NCBI RefSeq assembly: GCF_012524115.1
Contig: NZ_JAAZWB010000075.1
Location: 1 to 64,000 of the forward strand
DNA: 64,000 nucleotides
Source of the DNA: Bacillus sp. RO1
GTDB lineage: Bacteria; Bacillota; Bacilli; Bacillales; Bacillaceae_I
Direction: 5' to 3'
Below the pieces are notes generated by a model, which worked only from the letters and a program-made list of their open reading frames with translations, did no database searches and was not told where the DNA came from. A program made the translations under genes and the position numbers. Positions 47,941 through 58,320 of this stretch are shown here, one piece after another. How positions within the stretch are numbered: position 1 is the first letter of the stretch; every line of letters starts with the position of its first letter.

Positions 47941-48495
47941 TTATTGCTTTACTTTTACCATAGATGGGCGGATGACGCGGTCTTTGAGCTTATACCCTTT
48001 TTGGAACTCTTCCAAAACAGTGTTAGATTCCGCTTCTCCCTCTTCCACCTGCATGACTGCCTGGTGTAGGTGTGGATCAAAAGACTGTCCAACTGCTTCG
48101 ATGGATTCTAATCCTTCTGATTTCAGTGCCTCGACTAACTGACGGTGCACCATTTCCATGCCTTGTAAAAATGTTTTGATTTTCTCATCCTCTGAATCGA
48201 CTTTAAGCGCTCGCTCAAAGTTGTCTAGGGCAGGAAGTATATCTGTAACAAGATTTTGTGCACGATATTTCTGTGCAGCTTCTTGGTCAAGTCTCACACG
48301 ACGACGGTAGTTATCAAAATCGGCTTGCAAGCGAAGTAGGCGATTTTCCGATTCTTCAAGCTTAGCTTCCAATTCGGAGATTTTTTGCTGTTCAGCAGAA
48401 ACTTCTACTTCTTCCACTTTTTCCGTCGTTTCTTCCGTTGCTTCTGATGTTGCTTCTTCATTTTCAACTGTTGCTTGTTCGTTCTCGTTTACCAA
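47941..48495 (-). CDS. grpE: Nucleotide exchange factor GrpE
   Basis: 184 aa. The Glu-rich N-terminal extension (residues 5-40) leads into a long coiled coil, then [11 protein letters not shown] and the beta domain with [16 protein letters not shown]. It releases ADP from DnaK. The start is the TTG at 48495 with GGAGG 8 nt upstream; the longer open frame merely reads back into hrcA. Confidence 0.97.
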   Translation of the reverse strand: MVNENEQATVENEEATSEATEETTEKVEEVEVSAEQQKISELEAKLEESENRLLRLQADFDNYRRRVRLDQEAAQKYRAQNLVTDILPALDNFERALKVDSEDEKIKTFLQGMEMVHRQLVEALKSEGLESIEAVGQSFDPHLHQAVMQVEEGEAESNTVLEEFQKGYKLKDRVIRPSMVKVKQ

Positions 48496-48589
48496 TGGTT
48501 TCACCTCCCTCAAAGTGTAAAAATCATGTTGTTTTTCCCATGGTGATAGGATGGAGCAGGAACTCCATCCTCTAACAATATTTCCATGC

Positions 48590-49621
48590 TCAGTCTTTTT
48601 GATACAGTTTATTGACCGCCTGTGAAAGGTCGGAACTAACAAGTTGCAAGAGACTGACGACACGGGAATATTCCATTCTGGTCGGACCGAGCAATGCGAT
48701 GGTTCCTAGCTGTTCTGGTCCGATGGAATAACTAGCTGAAATAATGCTGCAGCCTTCCATACCAGGTATATTATTTTCGCTGCCTATCTTTATATGAATG
48801 CCAGCTTCTTTTGCACGAATATGCTGAGACAGGTCCTTGCCTTGGTCTATCAATAACATTAATGAACGAATTTTATTGATATCATTAAATTCGGGTTGGG
48901 CAAGCATGTTCGTCTTGCCGCCAAAAAACACCTTATCCTTTTCTTCCATGTAAAGAGTGGAACTCAAGGATTGCAGTATATTTTCGTAGTTTCCGATATG
49001 AGACCTTAAGAGGGTTGCCACTTCTTTATATAGCTTGTTGATAAGCTCTGAGAGGGGCACTCCGACTAGGCGTTCATTTAGGATGTTGACCATTTTTTGT
49101 ATATCAGATGAGTCCATGGTGGCAGGAAACGAAAACATTCGATTTTCCACATGGCCAGTATCCGTTACAATGATGGCAACTGCCTGTTCTGCATTTATCG
49201 GGATGATTTGCAGGTTTTTAAGCCTGTGATCCCTTACACCCGGTCCAAGGACGATGGATGTGTACTTGGTCAGATCAGAAAGTATCTGCGCTGATTTTTG
49301 AACAGTTTTTTCTAGTTCATATATTTGCTCGCGAAAGATGGATTTAATTTCAAATACATCCCTCTTTGTGAGCCTTTCAGGAGAAAGCAGGTGATCGACA
49401 TAATAGCGATACCCTTTTTCTGACGGAACTCTTCCTGAGGACGTATGTGTTTTTTCAATAAATCCTAATTCCTCCAAATCTGCCATCTCGTTTCGGATAG
49501 TGGCTGAACTGAACGAAATTTCCTCTTTCTTTGAGAGCGTTCTGGAGCCAACAGGTTGTGCAGATCGGATAAAGTCATCAATTATGACTTGCAATACTAA
49601 CAACTGTCGTTCTGTAAGCAC
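48590..49621 (-). CDS. hrcA: Heat-inducible transcription repressor HrcA
   Basis: 343 aa. N-terminal winged helix ([28 protein letters not shown]), then a GAF-like dimerisation region. It binds CIRCE with help from GroEL and represses the hrcA-grpE-dnaK operon. AGAGGTG lies upstream of ATG, right after the CIRCE element. Confidence 0.97.
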   Translation of the reverse strand: MLTERQLLVLQVIIDDFIRSAQPVGSRTLSKKEEISFSSATIRNEMADLEELGFIEKTHTSSGRVPSEKGYRYYVDHLLSPERLTKRDVFEIKSIFREQIYELEKTVQKSAQILSDLTKYTSIVLGPGVRDHRLKNLQIIPINAEQAVAIIVTDTGHVENRMFSFPATMDSSDIQKMVNILNERLVGVPLSELINKLYKEVATLLRSHIGNYENILQSLSSTLYMEEKDKVFFGGKTNMLAQPEFNDINKIRSLMLLIDQGKDLSQHIRAKEAGIHIKIGSENNIPGMEGCSIISASYSIGPEQLGTIALLGPTRMEYSRVVSLLQLVSSDLSQAVNKLYQKD

Positions 49622-49636
49622 TCAGCATCACCTCTG

Positions 49637-49663
49637 TTAGCACTCCTATTCATCGAGTGCTAA
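49637..49663. promoter_or_regulatory. CIRCE operator of the hrcA operon
   Basis: A perfect TTAGCACTC-N9-GAGTGCTAA inverted repeat, the HrcA binding site, between the promoter and hrcA. Confidence 0.97.
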
Positions 49664-49673
49664 TTCTATAAAT

Positions 49674-49702
49674 AAATTACCAAATACCTATTCACATGTC
49701 AA
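49674..49702 (-). promoter_or_regulatory. SigA promoter of the hrcA-grpE-dnaK operon
   Basis: TTGACA (49702-49697), a 17-bp spacer and TAATTT (49679-49674) on the minus strand, starting 1 bp beyond the end of the hemW reading frame and immediately above CIRCE. Confidence 0.8.
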
Positions 49703-50842
49703 TCAGATCGCACCAATAAAAGCTTGAAAAACTTCATTACCTAGAAATTTCCCTTTTCTCGTAAGGCGTATATGGTCATTTTCGTGTTCTAATAGGCCTT
49801 TTTTAAGATTTTCTTCAATGGGATCCTTAAAAATTGTCAGCAAATCTTCTTCAAATTTACGCTTGAATATGGAGCAAGAGACTCCCTTATTTTTCCTAAG
49901 CCCTAGGAACATTTCTTCTTCCATTTTCTCCGTTTTTGTTACCTTATGCTGATCCTTATACGGAAACCCCGTATCTTCTATAGAGTCCATGTACTTTTTC
50001 AACGGACCATGATTGGCAATTCTCACTCCATCTATATATCCGTGAGCACCTGCTCCAATTCCATAATAAGCTTGATTGTCCCAATACGTAATATTATGGT
50101 TGCTTTCATAACCCGTTTTAGCAAAGTTGGAGATTTCGTATTGCTGATAGCCGTTTTTCGACATCTCGTCCAGTAGCACTTCGTACATTTCCGCTTCTTC
50201 TTCTTGAGTTGGTAAAGGAAGTTTCCCTTTGTTCATTAAATTATAGAAAACAGTTTTGGGTTCAATAATCAAGGAATAAGCAGAATAATGCTCCATCTCT
50301 AAGGAAAAAGCAGTATGCAATGTTTCCTTGAAATCAGCCACTGTTTGATCCGGGAGACTGTAAATTAAATCGATGCTGATATTCTCAAAACCTGCTTGTC
50401 TGGCATGTTCGATGGATTTAAAAACATCCGCTTTTCTATGAGACCTCCCGATTCTTTTTAAAAGATCATCATTAAAGCTTTGAACGCCGAAACTGAGTCT
50501 GTTAACACCACCTTCTTTTAGGAGACGGAGTTTATCCAAAGATAGATCACCAGGGTTGGCTTCGAATGTGTATTCCATTTCTGGTTTCACCGGATAATGC
50601 CTTCGAACCGATTCTAGCAAGTATGCAAGTTGTTTTTCATTTAGTGCGGTAGGCGTTCCCCCTCCGACAAAAATCGTCTGGAGTCCTGTTGCTGGGTGTT
50701 TTTCTATCGTATTTTTCATTTCTGTATCCATATATGCCAAGTATTCATCAACCGGCTGGTTTTTTAGAAATACTTTGTTGAAATCACAATAGTGGCAAAT
50801 ATGTTCACAAAAAGGGATATGGATATAGGCTGATTTAATCAT
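49703..50842 (-). CDS. hemW: HemW-type radical-SAM protein (formerly HemN-like)
   Basis: 379 aa with the cluster motif CEHICHYCDF (CxxxCxxC) near residue 13 and the FVGGGTPTAL segment. It is now considered a heme chaperone related to coproporphyrinogen oxidase HemN. The ATG at 50842 starts the protein right at IKSAYIHIPF; the ribosome binding site is weak. It sits between lepA and hrcA, as in B. subtilis (yqeR/hemN). Confidence 0.93.
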   Translation of the reverse strand: MIKSAYIHIPFCEHICHYCDFNKVFLKNQPVDEYLAYMDTEMKNTIEKHPATGLQTIFVGGGTPTALNEKQLAYLLESVRRHYPVKPEMEYTFEANPGDLSLDKLRLLKEGGVNRLSFGVQSFNDDLLKRIGRSHRKADVFKSIEHARQAGFENISIDLIYSLPDQTVADFKETLHTAFSLEMEHYSAYSLIIEPKTVFYNLMNKGKLPLPTQEEEAEMYEVLLDEMSKNGYQQYEISNFAKTGYESNHNITYWDNQAYYGIGAGAHGYIDGVRIANHGPLKKYMDSIEDTGFPYKDQHKVTKTEKMEEEMFLGLRKNKGVSCSIFKRKFEEDLLTIFKDPIEENLKKGLLEHENDHIRLTRKGKFLGNEVFQAFIGAI

Positions 50843-50904
50843 AAGATCACACTTTCGTTTGTTTACTTCGTACCTTTTAGCATAACACATATGACGCATG
50901 TATG

Positions 50905-50938
50905 AAAAAATACCGCAGAATGAGCTGCGGTATTTTTC
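50905..50938. terminator. Bidirectional terminator between lepA and hemW
   Basis: AAATACCGCAG/CTGCGGTATTT arms with a 6-base loop and A/T runs on both sides. Confidence 0.9.
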
Positions 50939-50941
50939 TTA

Positions 50942-52777
50942 TTATTTTTTGTTGGCATTGTCGTCCATTTTCAAGACAGCCATAAATGCTTCTTGCGGTA
51001 CTTCTACGGAACCAACTTGCTTCATACGTTTTTTACCTTCTTTTTGCTTATCTAAAAGCTTACGTTTACGGGAGATATCTCCTCCGTAACATTTTGCAAG
51101 AACGTTTTTACGCATCGCTTTAATGTTTGACCTTGCAACAACTTTCTGACCAATTGTCGCTTGGATTGGCACTTCGAATTGCTGCCTTGGAATAAGTTCT
51201 TTTAGCTTCTCTACAATGATTTTCCCGCGTTCATAAGCAGAATCACGGTGAACGATAAAGGAAAGGGCATCAACCTTCTCAGCATTAAGCAGGATGTCCA
51301 TTTTAACAAGATGTGAAGGTTTGTATCCAATTAGTTCATAATCAAATGATGCATAACCTTTTGTATTGGATTTCAACGCATCGAAGAAATCATAAACAAT
51401 TTCTGCTAATGGAATTTCATAAATAACACTCACGCGAATATCATCAAGATACTGCATATCAATGAAGTTTCCGCGCTTCTCCTGGCACAACTCCATAACT
51501 GCACCTACGTAATCATTTGGTACCATGATCGTAGCTTTTACGTAAGGCTCTTCTACTCGATCGATTGTCTGAGGATCAGGCATGTTAGACGGGTTGTCCA
51601 CACGCAATTCTTCCCCATCAGTTAAATGTACATGATAGATAACGGAAGGAGCTGTTGTAATCAAATCAATATTGAATTCACGCTCAATACGCTCCTGGAT
51701 GATTTCCATATGAAGCAATCCAAGGAATCCACAACGGAAACCGAAGCCTAAAGCTTGGGAAGTTTCCGGTTCATATTGAAGAGCAGAATCATTCAATTCC
51801 AGTTTTTCAAGTGCTTCACGTAAGTCGTTGAATTTTGCTGAATCAATTGGATATAGTCCACAGAACACCATTGGATTTAATTTACGATAACCTGGGAGTG
51901 GTTCTGTCGCTCTATTTTTCGCATGTGTGATCGTATCACCAACACGAGTATCCCCAACATTTTTGATGGAGGCAGACAGGAAACCAACATCTCCGACTGT
52001 CAGTTCATCTAGCTGGACGGCTTTCGGAGTAAACACTCCAACCTCATTTACTTCAAATTCTTTTCCTGTAGCCATCATTCGGATTTTATCGCCGACCTTA
52101 ACAGTTCCTTCCACAATACGGATGTATGCTACCACCCCGCGGTATGGATCAAATAGACTGTCAAAAATCAATGCTTTTAACGGGGCATCCGGATCACCTT
52201 GAGGGGCAGGGATTTTCTCCACTACTTGCTCTAGAATTTCACCAATTCCGATACCAGCTTTCGCACTTGCCAGAACTGCATCTGATGCATCAAGTCCGAT
52301 AACATCCTCAATCTCTTGTCGCACTCTCTCTGGCTCGGCACTTGGAAGGTCAATTTTATTGATGACAGGCATAATCTCGAGTTCATTATCAAGTGCCAAA
52401 TACACATTTGCTAATGTTTGAGCTTCAATTCCTTGTGCAGCATCCACAACAAGAACGGCTCCTTCACAGGCAGCCAAACTTCTGGAAACCTCATAAGTGA
52501 AATCGACGTGTCCAGGCGTATCAATAAGATGGAAAATATATTCTTCGCCATCGTTTGCTTTATATCGTAATTGAACGGCATTCAATTTAATCGTAATCCC
52601 GCGTTCACGTTCAAGGTCCATGGAATCAAGCAATTGATTCTTCATTTCCCTTTGTGTCAATGCAGACGTTTTTTCTAAAATACGGTCTGCTAATGTTGAT
52701 TTCCCATGGTCAATATGGGCGATGATGGAAAAATTTCTAATCTTTGATTGTCGTTTTAACCGTTCTTCTCTGTTCAT
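50942..52777 (-). CDS. lepA: Elongation factor 4 (LepA)
   Basis: A 611-aa translational GTPase able to back-translocate ribosomes. G1 AHIDHGKST near residue 18, G3 DTPGHVDF, G4 NKIDL, and the LepA-specific C-terminal domain ending [18 protein letters not shown]. The ATG at 52777 is supported by AGGAGTG and by the family N-terminus. Confidence 0.98.
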   Translation of the reverse strand: MNREERLKRQSKIRNFSIIAHIDHGKSTLADRILEKTSALTQREMKNQLLDSMDLERERGITIKLNAVQLRYKANDGEEYIFHLIDTPGHVDFTYEVSRSLAACEGAVLVVDAAQGIEAQTLANVYLALDNELEIMPVINKIDLPSAEPERVRQEIEDVIGLDASDAVLASAKAGIGIGEILEQVVEKIPAPQGDPDAPLKALIFDSLFDPYRGVVAYIRIVEGTVKVGDKIRMMATGKEFEVNEVGVFTPKAVQLDELTVGDVGFLSASIKNVGDTRVGDTITHAKNRATEPLPGYRKLNPMVFCGLYPIDSAKFNDLREALEKLELNDSALQYEPETSQALGFGFRCGFLGLLHMEIIQERIEREFNIDLITTAPSVIYHVHLTDGEELRVDNPSNMPDPQTIDRVEEPYVKATIMVPNDYVGAVMELCQEKRGNFIDMQYLDDIRVSVIYEIPLAEIVYDFFDALKSNTKGYASFDYELIGYKPSHLVKMDILLNAEKVDALSFIVHRDSAYERGKIIVEKLKELIPRQQFEVPIQATIGQKVVARSNIKAMRKNVLAKCYGGDISRKRKLLDKQKEGKKRMKQVGSVEVPQEAFMAVLKMDDNANKK

Positions 52778-52881
52778 TATCTGTTTCACTCCTACACTTT
52801 CGGCAACGTACACTATTTCTGATTATATCAATACGGACAAGAAGATTCAATGAAATTTGAAGGGTTTGGGTTTTCAGAGAT

Positions 52882-52930
52882 AAAAAGATGCTTCCACCTC
52901 GGAGAAAATGGTGGAAGCATCACTTTTTAT
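52882..52930 (-). terminator. Terminator of spoIIP-yqxA
   Basis: GATGCTTCCAC and GTGGAAGCATC form perfect 11-bp arms, followed by TTTTTATC on the minus strand. Confidence 0.9.
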
Positions 52931-52931
52931 A

Positions 52932-53282
52932 TCATCCTGTTTTCTCTTCGACGGTGTCTTGGACTTTGTTAAAGAGTCCGCTCATTATTCCAGAGACTCC
53001 GTCTGCTAACTTTTTGCCGGCAGATGAGAAGACATTGTAGGCTTTTATACCTTCTAACTTTTCTTGTTTTTCTTTCATATCTTGGGTGTCTAGTTGACGA
53101 CCCAGGATTGTTCCATTATATCCTTCAGCGGTTTCGGCTACATGAAATACTTCTTCTTGAAAGGCCGGATCATCGTATCCCTTCATCTTCCGCATCCCGT
53201 CATTTGCCTGTTGCATTCCCAAAAGCACTCCAAGAAATAACACCAGGGAAATGAATAAACATTTTACCATAAACCTCTTCAT
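52932..53282 (-). CDS. yqxA: YqxA family protein (DUF3679)
   Basis: 116 aa: an N-terminal signal-anchor helix (CLFISLVLFLGVLLGMQQ), then a soluble domain likely outside the membrane. YqxA follows spoIIP in Bacillus, as here (25-bp gap), so a sporulation role is plausible. Function not established. Confidence 0.88.
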   Translation of the reverse strand: MKRFMVKCLFISLVLFLGVLLGMQQANDGMRKMKGYDDPAFQEEVFHVAETAEGYNGTILGRQLDTQDMKEKQEKLEGIKAYNVFSSAGKKLADGVSGIMSGLFNKVQDTVEEKTG

Positions 53283-53307
53283 CGTACTTTCAGCTCCTTA
53301 CTATTTA

Positions 53308-54495
53308 TCATTGGGCGTCCCCTTCAGGTGTACCGTCTACTTTTTCTGCTTGCCAGTAAATTTCACCGAATACATCTGCAAAAATCTCAAGGGTTCGGTT
53401 CATCTCTTCAAACGTATTATCGACTCCCCCAACCTCTATCAACATGGAATTAGGAGAAAGGTCTTGATTATATATGCCATTACGAGTTTCGACAGCTGGT
53501 GGGACAAATATACCCTTACTTAAACCTGGGTACAGCTTCTCCAATTTATTATGAATCTGCTCAGCCAAGTATTGGTTCTTTTCATAGTTTTGATTTTTCT
53601 TTCCTATTACAAAATACAACCGAGCATGTGGAACACCGTTAATGTCCATCGTTGTACTTTTTCTTCTACCCGAATCTCGGTGAATATCAATCAGGTAATT
53701 CAGGTCTTGGTTGCCGGCCATGGCCTCTTCCACAATTGGTCGTGTCACATCATAGGATTGTCCATACACCCATCCTCTATTTTTCAACGCCAACGCTGTA
53801 TCGGTTGTATCTATGTCTGTCCCAATTCCACGCTGAATCAATTCCTCTTGAAGTTTTTTGCCCAGCCTTGTCACATTTACTTCAGGGTGACTTGCAGCAT
53901 TTGGACTTGTCACACCTTCTAAGTATGGCAAAAATGATTCCCTCGAGTGAGAGTGATAGATAAATACAGTTCGCTTATCTCCAGTTGTCTGTGCTGGGGG
54001 AGGAGTATCTTCCCCTTCTTCTTCTTCTACTTCAATGATGGAAGCTTGTCTCTCCTCAAGCAACACTTCCATAGGAGGGGATGATTCCACCGGCATATCA
54101 GTATAATTGACACCTGACCCTGCAACTAGAATTTCTCCATCATAATGCGCAAAACCTGGGATTTCATTACGAATAAGACTGCGTGGGTCATCTAAGTTGA
54201 GACTTGTCGTAAGCTCAAACAAGGCGGAAGCGTAGTTTGGCGCCTTTGCTTCACTTGAAAGTCCTTGCGTAAAATAGGCATTAGTATACCCGAATATATG
54301 TAACAGCGACTCCCCCGAGAATCGTTTGGAGAACTCATGAATGGAGCTTGAGCTGACTCGATATTCTGGTTTTAGAGAGGTCATGACACCGGATACCGCA
54401 AATAAGAGAATAAATCCTAAGATCACTGCTACGACTGATTTCTTTAAGCTTGTCCCATTTAATATGACGATGCGTGAGGACCGGTAGCCCTTCAT
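53308..54495 (-). CDS. spoIIP: Stage II sporulation protein P
   Basis: A 395-aa septal peptidoglycan hydrolase (amidase and endopeptidase) that, with SpoIID and SpoIIM, drives engulfment. A membrane anchor (about 18-40) is followed by a variable region and the amidase domain, with zinc-type residues in TVFIYHSHSRESFLPYL and LIDIHRDSGRR. It is downstream of gpr, as in B. subtilis. Confidence 0.95.
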   Translation of the reverse strand: MKGYRSSRIVILNGTSLKKSVVAVILGFILLFAVSGVMTSLKPEYRVSSSSIHEFSKRFSGESLLHIFGYTNAYFTQGLSSEAKAPNYASALFELTTSLNLDDPRSLIRNEIPGFAHYDGEILVAGSGVNYTDMPVESSPPMEVLLEERQASIIEVEEEEGEDTPPPAQTTGDKRTVFIYHSHSRESFLPYLEGVTSPNAASHPEVNVTRLGKKLQEELIQRGIGTDIDTTDTALALKNRGWVYGQSYDVTRPIVEEAMAGNQDLNYLIDIHRDSGRRKSTTMDINGVPHARLYFVIGKKNQNYEKNQYLAEQIHNKLEKLYPGLSKGIFVPPAVETRNGIYNQDLSPNSMLIEVGGVDNTFEEMNRTLEIFADVFGEIYWQAEKVDGTPEGDAQ

Positions 54496-54565
54496 TTTCT
54501 CACCCTTTCACATACTTCTTGCTACTATGTGTATGCGAAAAGGGAGAAAAGTAGAACTATGCTGC

Positions 54566-55753
54566 TTAGTGAGTATATGCGTCTACATTATCTTGATTCA
54601 CATGGTAATGCAGAGCAGCGTTTAACCCTTCTGCAATGACATTTGCCATATCTTCTATAAAATCATCCACTTCTTTTGGGGTTACCATCAAATTATGACC
54701 CAGCGGCGAGAGAACCTCGTGGATCAATCTCCGCTTCTCCTCTTCTTCAAGTGTCCCCACAATTCCAAGGAAATTCTTTCGATGTTCTTCACCTGGAAGG
54801 TCCTCTTCGGTAAGCTTCCTTTTTTCTCCAAACGTCATACCGGCAGGAGCAAGGGACCTGGAAGGACTATCTCCTTCTTTCATCTCTTTGCCGAAGTGCT
54901 TCAAAATGAAATCAATCGTATCACTGGCCATTGATACAGCATCCACTACAGTCGGAATACCAATAGCAATTACCGGAATTCCAAGCGTCTCCAAACTGAG
55001 TTCTTTACGTTTGTTACCAACACCGGATCCCGGATGAATGCCGGAATCGGAAATCTGGATAGTTGCATTCACACGCTCAATCGATCGCGCTGCCAATGCA
55101 TCAATGGCAATGACAAAATCAGGTTTCGTCTTTTCTACCACACCGACAATAATGTCACTCGTTTCAATTCCAGTAATCCCCATCACACCAGGGATTATCG
55201 CACTTACCGGCCTAAATCCATCTTGAACTGATTCTGGCTGCAGTTTAAAAAGATGTCTTGTAATTAACAGGTTTTCACAAACTAAAGGACCAAGTGCATC
55301 GGGCGTCACATTTGAATTCCCAAGCCCCACTACTAGACAGGTTGCATCCTTAGAGATATTAAGCGAGTTTAAGAATGCACTAAATTCTTTAGCAAAAACT
55401 GCTTCTACCTTTTTTTGAAGGTCACTGTCCTTCTGGCGAATCCCCGTTGTTTCAAGCGTGAGATAATTTCCTGGTTTCTTACCAGTCATCTCTGCCCCTT
55501 TATCAGATATAGTGACAGTGGTAATATTAACTCCATCTGTTTGCCTTTCCTTTACCACTACACCCTCAATAGATGAAACTGGTTGTGATGTTTGATTGCT
55601 TTCGTTTGTTTCATTTTGATTTTGCTGGTTCTGGTTTTTCCCATTTTGACGGTTTTGTTTTTCAATCGCCATCTGATTGGCTTCAATTGCCAAATCGGTT
55701 CTTACTTCGTATTTACTTAAATCCAAAGGTTGTTGCGATTTTGGTTGAGTCAT
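54566..55753 (-). CDS. gpr: Germination (spore) protease Gpr
   Basis: A 395-aa aspartic-type protease that degrades small acid-soluble spore proteins at germination; it is made as a zymogen and autoprocessed near its N-terminus ([14 protein letters not shown]). The core includes [17 protein letters not shown] and [10 protein letters not shown]. It carries a Gln/Asn-rich insertion (about residues 36-56) between the processing site and the catalytic core, which accounts for most of its extra length over the 368-aa B. subtilis enzyme. Confidence 0.95.
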   Translation of the reverse strand: MTQPKSQQPLDLSKYEVRTDLAIEANQMAIEKQNRQNGKNQNQQNQNETNESNQTSQPVSSIEGVVVKERQTDGVNITTVTISDKGAEMTGKKPGNYLTLETTGIRQKDSDLQKKVEAVFAKEFSAFLNSLNISKDATCLVVGLGNSNVTPDALGPLVCENLLITRHLFKLQPESVQDGFRPVSAIIPGVMGITGIETSDIIVGVVEKTKPDFVIAIDALAARSIERVNATIQISDSGIHPGSGVGNKRKELSLETLGIPVIAIGIPTVVDAVSMASDTIDFILKHFGKEMKEGDSPSRSLAPAGMTFGEKRKLTEEDLPGEEHRKNFLGIVGTLEEEEKRRLIHEVLSPLGHNLMVTPKEVDDFIEDMANVIAEGLNAALHYHVNQDNVDAYTH

Positions 55754-55867
55754 TGATGCACGCCTCCAGCATTGCCAAATTTTAGTTTTATTTTGACCTT
55801 ACATTCTTTTTTCATGCATAGGAAAACCCTTGTAATTAACATTCAAGAAAATTCCCTTGACTCCCTA

Positions 55868-55896
55868 TTGCATAATCATTATGGATTTGATAAAAT
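55868..55896 (+). promoter_or_regulatory. SigA promoter of rpsT
   Basis: TTGCAT (55868-55873) and TAAAAT (55891-55896) are separated by 17 bp, 75 bp upstream of the rpsT start. Confidence 0.75.
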
Positions 55897-55971
55897 ATCA
55901 CTTGTTCTCATAAGTAAAGAAATGTCGAGTTTATATAATCTCGATCGTCGAATTGTATGGAGGTGAAAGAT

Positions 55972-56238
55972 ATGCCAAACATTAAATCTGCTATCAAACG
56001 TGTGAAAACTAACGATGCACGTCGTGCTCATAACGCTACTATCAAGTCTTCTATGCGTACTGCTGTGAAGAAAGTAGAAGCTTTTGTTGCTAACAACGAT
56101 GTTGAAGGTGCAAAAACTGCTTACCTAGAAGCTGCTAAACGTTTAGACAAAGCTGCGCAAAACGGTATCATCCACAAAAATGCAGCAAACCGTCAAAAAT
56201 CTCGCCTAGCGAAAAAAGTAAACGGAGCTACTGCATAA
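55972..56238 (+). CDS. rpsT: Ribosomal protein S20
   Basis: 88 aa, helical and Lys/Arg/Ala-rich ([20 protein letters not shown]). GGAGGTG lies 7 nt before the ATG at 55972. It binds 16S rRNA early in 30S assembly. It is divergent from gpr. Confidence 0.98.
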   Translation: MPNIKSAIKRVKTNDARRAHNATIKSSMRTAVKKVEAFVANNDVEGAKTAYLEAAKRLDKAAQNGIIHKNAANRQKSRLAKKVNGATA

Positions 56239-56243
56239 TAAAA

Positions 56244-56276
56244 GGGCGATCCGGACGGGTCGTTTTTTTATTTTTT
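56244..56276 (+). terminator. Terminator of rpsT
   Basis: CGATCC-GGAC-GGGTCG forms a 6-bp stem with one G-T pair, followed by TTTTTTTATTTTTT. Confidence 0.85.
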
Positions 56277-56278
56277 GT

Positions 56279-56311
56279 CCTTTGGGGGTCAGACCCCCAA
56301 AGGATTTTTTT
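56279..56311. repeat. Perfect 12-bp palindromic element with T tail
   Basis: CCTTTGGGGGTC and GACCCCCAAAGG are exact inverted arms around a single A, followed by ATTTTTTT. It could be a second terminator, but the tight single-base centre and G/C runs resemble REP-like mobile palindromes. Confidence 0.7.
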
Positions 56312-56374
56312 GATTTATGTCGAATACCTTATGATACTGTGGTTTTCTGCTTTGCCAGGTGGTGAGAAGTCCAA

Positions 56375-56590
56375 ATGTCCGAAGATTTTTGGTTTTTGAC
56401 CGAAGTTTCCGTGAAGTTGGCCGAAGTTTTTGCAAAGTTGACCGAAGATTGGAGCTATTTGACCGAACCAATTTTATAATTGGCCCAACAAACATTAATC
56501 TTGACCGAACAAGGTGGTGTAAATGTCCGAACCCCCTTAGAAATAGCTAAATGGTTGACCGAACCAACGAAAAAGTTGTCCGAACACTTT
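56375..56590 (+). repeat. Array of 21-bp TTGACCGAA repeats
   Basis: CCGAA (or a close variant) recurs at 56379, 56400, 56421, 56442, 56463, 56484 and 56505, exactly 21 bp apart, then less regularly at 56527, 56559 and 56580. 21 bp equals seven codons. A 34-codon frame (56375-56479) behind AGGTGGTGAG would read MSEDFWFLTEVSV and continue with Leu-Thr-Glu heptads. The rest of 56312-56690 shows no other gene. A decayed heptad-repeat gene or a DNA-level satellite are both possible. Confidence 0.7.
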
Positions 56591-56691
56591 CGAAGAAGCT
56601 CAAAATGACCAAGAAACTACCCTTTTTTGTTAAATAACTTCCCTCAACACTCCAATTCCGAATAGCACTATTCACAATACCCCTTAACAAC

Positions 56692-56723
56692 AAAAAACCA
56701 CCGAACACTTAATTGTTCGGCGG
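56692..56723 (-). terminator. Terminator of holA
   Basis: CCGCCGAACA and TGTTCGGTGG pair around ATTAAG (one G-T) and are followed by TTTTTTG on the minus strand. Confidence 0.9.
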
Positions 56724-56751
56724 CTAGAACGCGTCTTCTTATTCAATTAGT

Positions 56752-57777
56752 TCATTTCACCGGTGCAAGTTTAATCAGCAGCATCTCCATCGCCAGCTGT
56801 TTATCTATTTTCCCACTCTTCATTAAATAGTCAGCCTCGGCAAGATCCTCCACCATTTTCATCAATTCCGATCGTTCAAAGAATCGACCCTGCTGGGATG
56901 CAAGCTTAACACGGTAGGGATGCACCCTTAAAATCCCAGCCATCTTTTGCTGACTATAGCCCTGTTCACTCAAATCTTTCACTTGATACAACAAGCGGAA
57001 CTGATTGGCAATCAAAGCGTGTAATTTGATCGGCTCTTCATTGTTGCGCACTAAATCATAAAACAGCTCCAATGCTTCGTCCACTCGCCTATGTACCATT
57101 TTTTCAATCAGTTCAAAAACCGAATGTTCAATGGACTTCGCCGCCAACAACTTCACAGTATCAACTGAAATTTCCGGTTCCGAAACGCCAATATACATCG
57201 CCATTTTATTGATTTCCTGTGACAGAACAGAAAGATTGACACCAGCGATTTTCAACAGTTCTTCGGTAGCCGCATCACTTAAATCTGCTCCGTTTTGCAT
57301 AGCCTTTTCTTTCATCCACGCTTTCAGATCTCGCTCTCCTAAAGGCTGGACTTCTATGACCTCGGCCAGTTTTTTCAACTGTTTCACTATCTTCTTCCGC
57401 TCATCCAACTTCTCATAAGAGGCCTGAATAACAAATATTGTATAAGGTGCAGCTTCTTGTATGTATGCAAGAAATCGGTCTGTATTATGCTCGACTTTAC
57501 TTTTACTTTTTTCCGCAGTCAGAAAGAATGGATTCGATAAAACCACCACTCTTCTTTCTCCCATGAAAGGCAAGGTTTCTGCATCTTCAATAGCCACATC
57601 CACTGGTTGTTCTTCCATATCATAAAAAGAAAGATTAAAGTCATGCTCTTCCACGCTTAGTGCATGCTCTATAATGGAGTCTCTAATTTCTTTCATTAAG
57701 AATGTTTCCGTTCCCAATAATAAGTATATTGGCGCAAAGTGTTTGGCCTTTATCTTTTTCAATGCTTCAATTCCCAT
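56752..57777 (-). CDS. holA: DNA polymerase III delta subunit
   Basis: A 341-aa clamp-loader subunit that opens the beta clamp (YqeN). The N-terminal AAA+-like fold begins KKIKAKHFAPIYLLLGTETFLMKEI, and the helical collar domain ends the protein. It is located between rpsT and yqzM/comEC, the Bacillus arrangement. Confidence 0.95.
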   Translation of the reverse strand: MGIEALKKIKAKHFAPIYLLLGTETFLMKEIRDSIIEHALSVEEHDFNLSFYDMEEQPVDVAIEDAETLPFMGERRVVVLSNPFFLTAEKSKSKVEHNTDRFLAYIQEAAPYTIFVIQASYEKLDERKKIVKQLKKLAEVIEVQPLGERDLKAWMKEKAMQNGADLSDAATEELLKIAGVNLSVLSQEINKMAMYIGVSEPEISVDTVKLLAAKSIEHSVFELIEKMVHRRVDEALELFYDLVRNNEEPIKLHALIANQFRLLYQVKDLSEQGYSQQKMAGILRVHPYRVKLASQQGRFFERSELMKMVEDLAEADYLMKSGKIDKQLAMEMLLIKLAPVK

Positions 57778-57868
57778 TTGTTTGCTCCCGTCATCTATTT
57801 CTATGTACCCTTATCGTACATGAGAATTATGTAGATTGACAAGCATCAGAGCCTTAGCAAAATGCAAA

Positions 57869-57910
57869 GGAGACTAGTTCTCACCTACAAAGAACTAATC
57901 TCCATTTTAT
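57869..57910. terminator. Hairpin upstream of holA
   Basis: GGAGACTAGTTCT and AGAACTAATCTCC are 13-bp arms with one mismatch around a 9-base loop, with ATTTTAT on the plus side. It lies in the 323-bp gap between holA and yqzM, where no other gene is seen. It probably stops comEC read-through. Confidence 0.6.
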
Positions 57911-58100
57911 ATAAACGTTAACGATGCAAGCCCCAGGTAACTCGCCCGTCAACGATTGCCCCGTTTTGGGTGTAATACTATGTTCTCCCCTAAATTGCGA
58001 ACTATTTGTGACAACTCTTGTCAATGGAGGAAAAGCAAAAATGTCTGGTGGATTTTTTTTGCCGTATAGCTTATACTAATGTGTGATAGGAGGGATACTT

Positions 58101-58235
58101 ATGAACGAATTTGAGAAAAGCGTCCAAAGTAAACGAAACGATGCAGTTGATTCTGGTGTCGGTTTTATCGTATCCTTCGGTTTTTTCGCAACAATCTTTG
58201 CAATGGCAACATTGATTCAGTACCTAGGATCTTAA
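58101..58235 (+). CDS. yqzM: YqzM family small membrane protein
   Basis: 44 aa: MNEFEKSVQSKRNDAVDSGV, then one membrane helix (FIVSFGFFATIFAMATLI). AGGAGGG lies before ATG. YqzM is conserved in this place between comEC and holA; function unknown. It runs against the surrounding minus-strand genes. Confidence 0.88.
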   Translation: MNEFEKSVQSKRNDAVDSGVGFIVSFGFFATIFAMATLIQYLGS

Positions 58236-58320
58236 TGACGGCATAACGATACATACCGTCGTGATTCTTTTCCAAAGCCAGTTGTGAAAAGAATGAGGAT
58301 AACTCAAAAGCTTCGCTATA

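Noticed and set aside
53551-53963. Plus-strand frames of over 100 codons inside spoIIP
   Set aside because: Antisense shadows of a clearly recognised gene with no ribosome binding sites.
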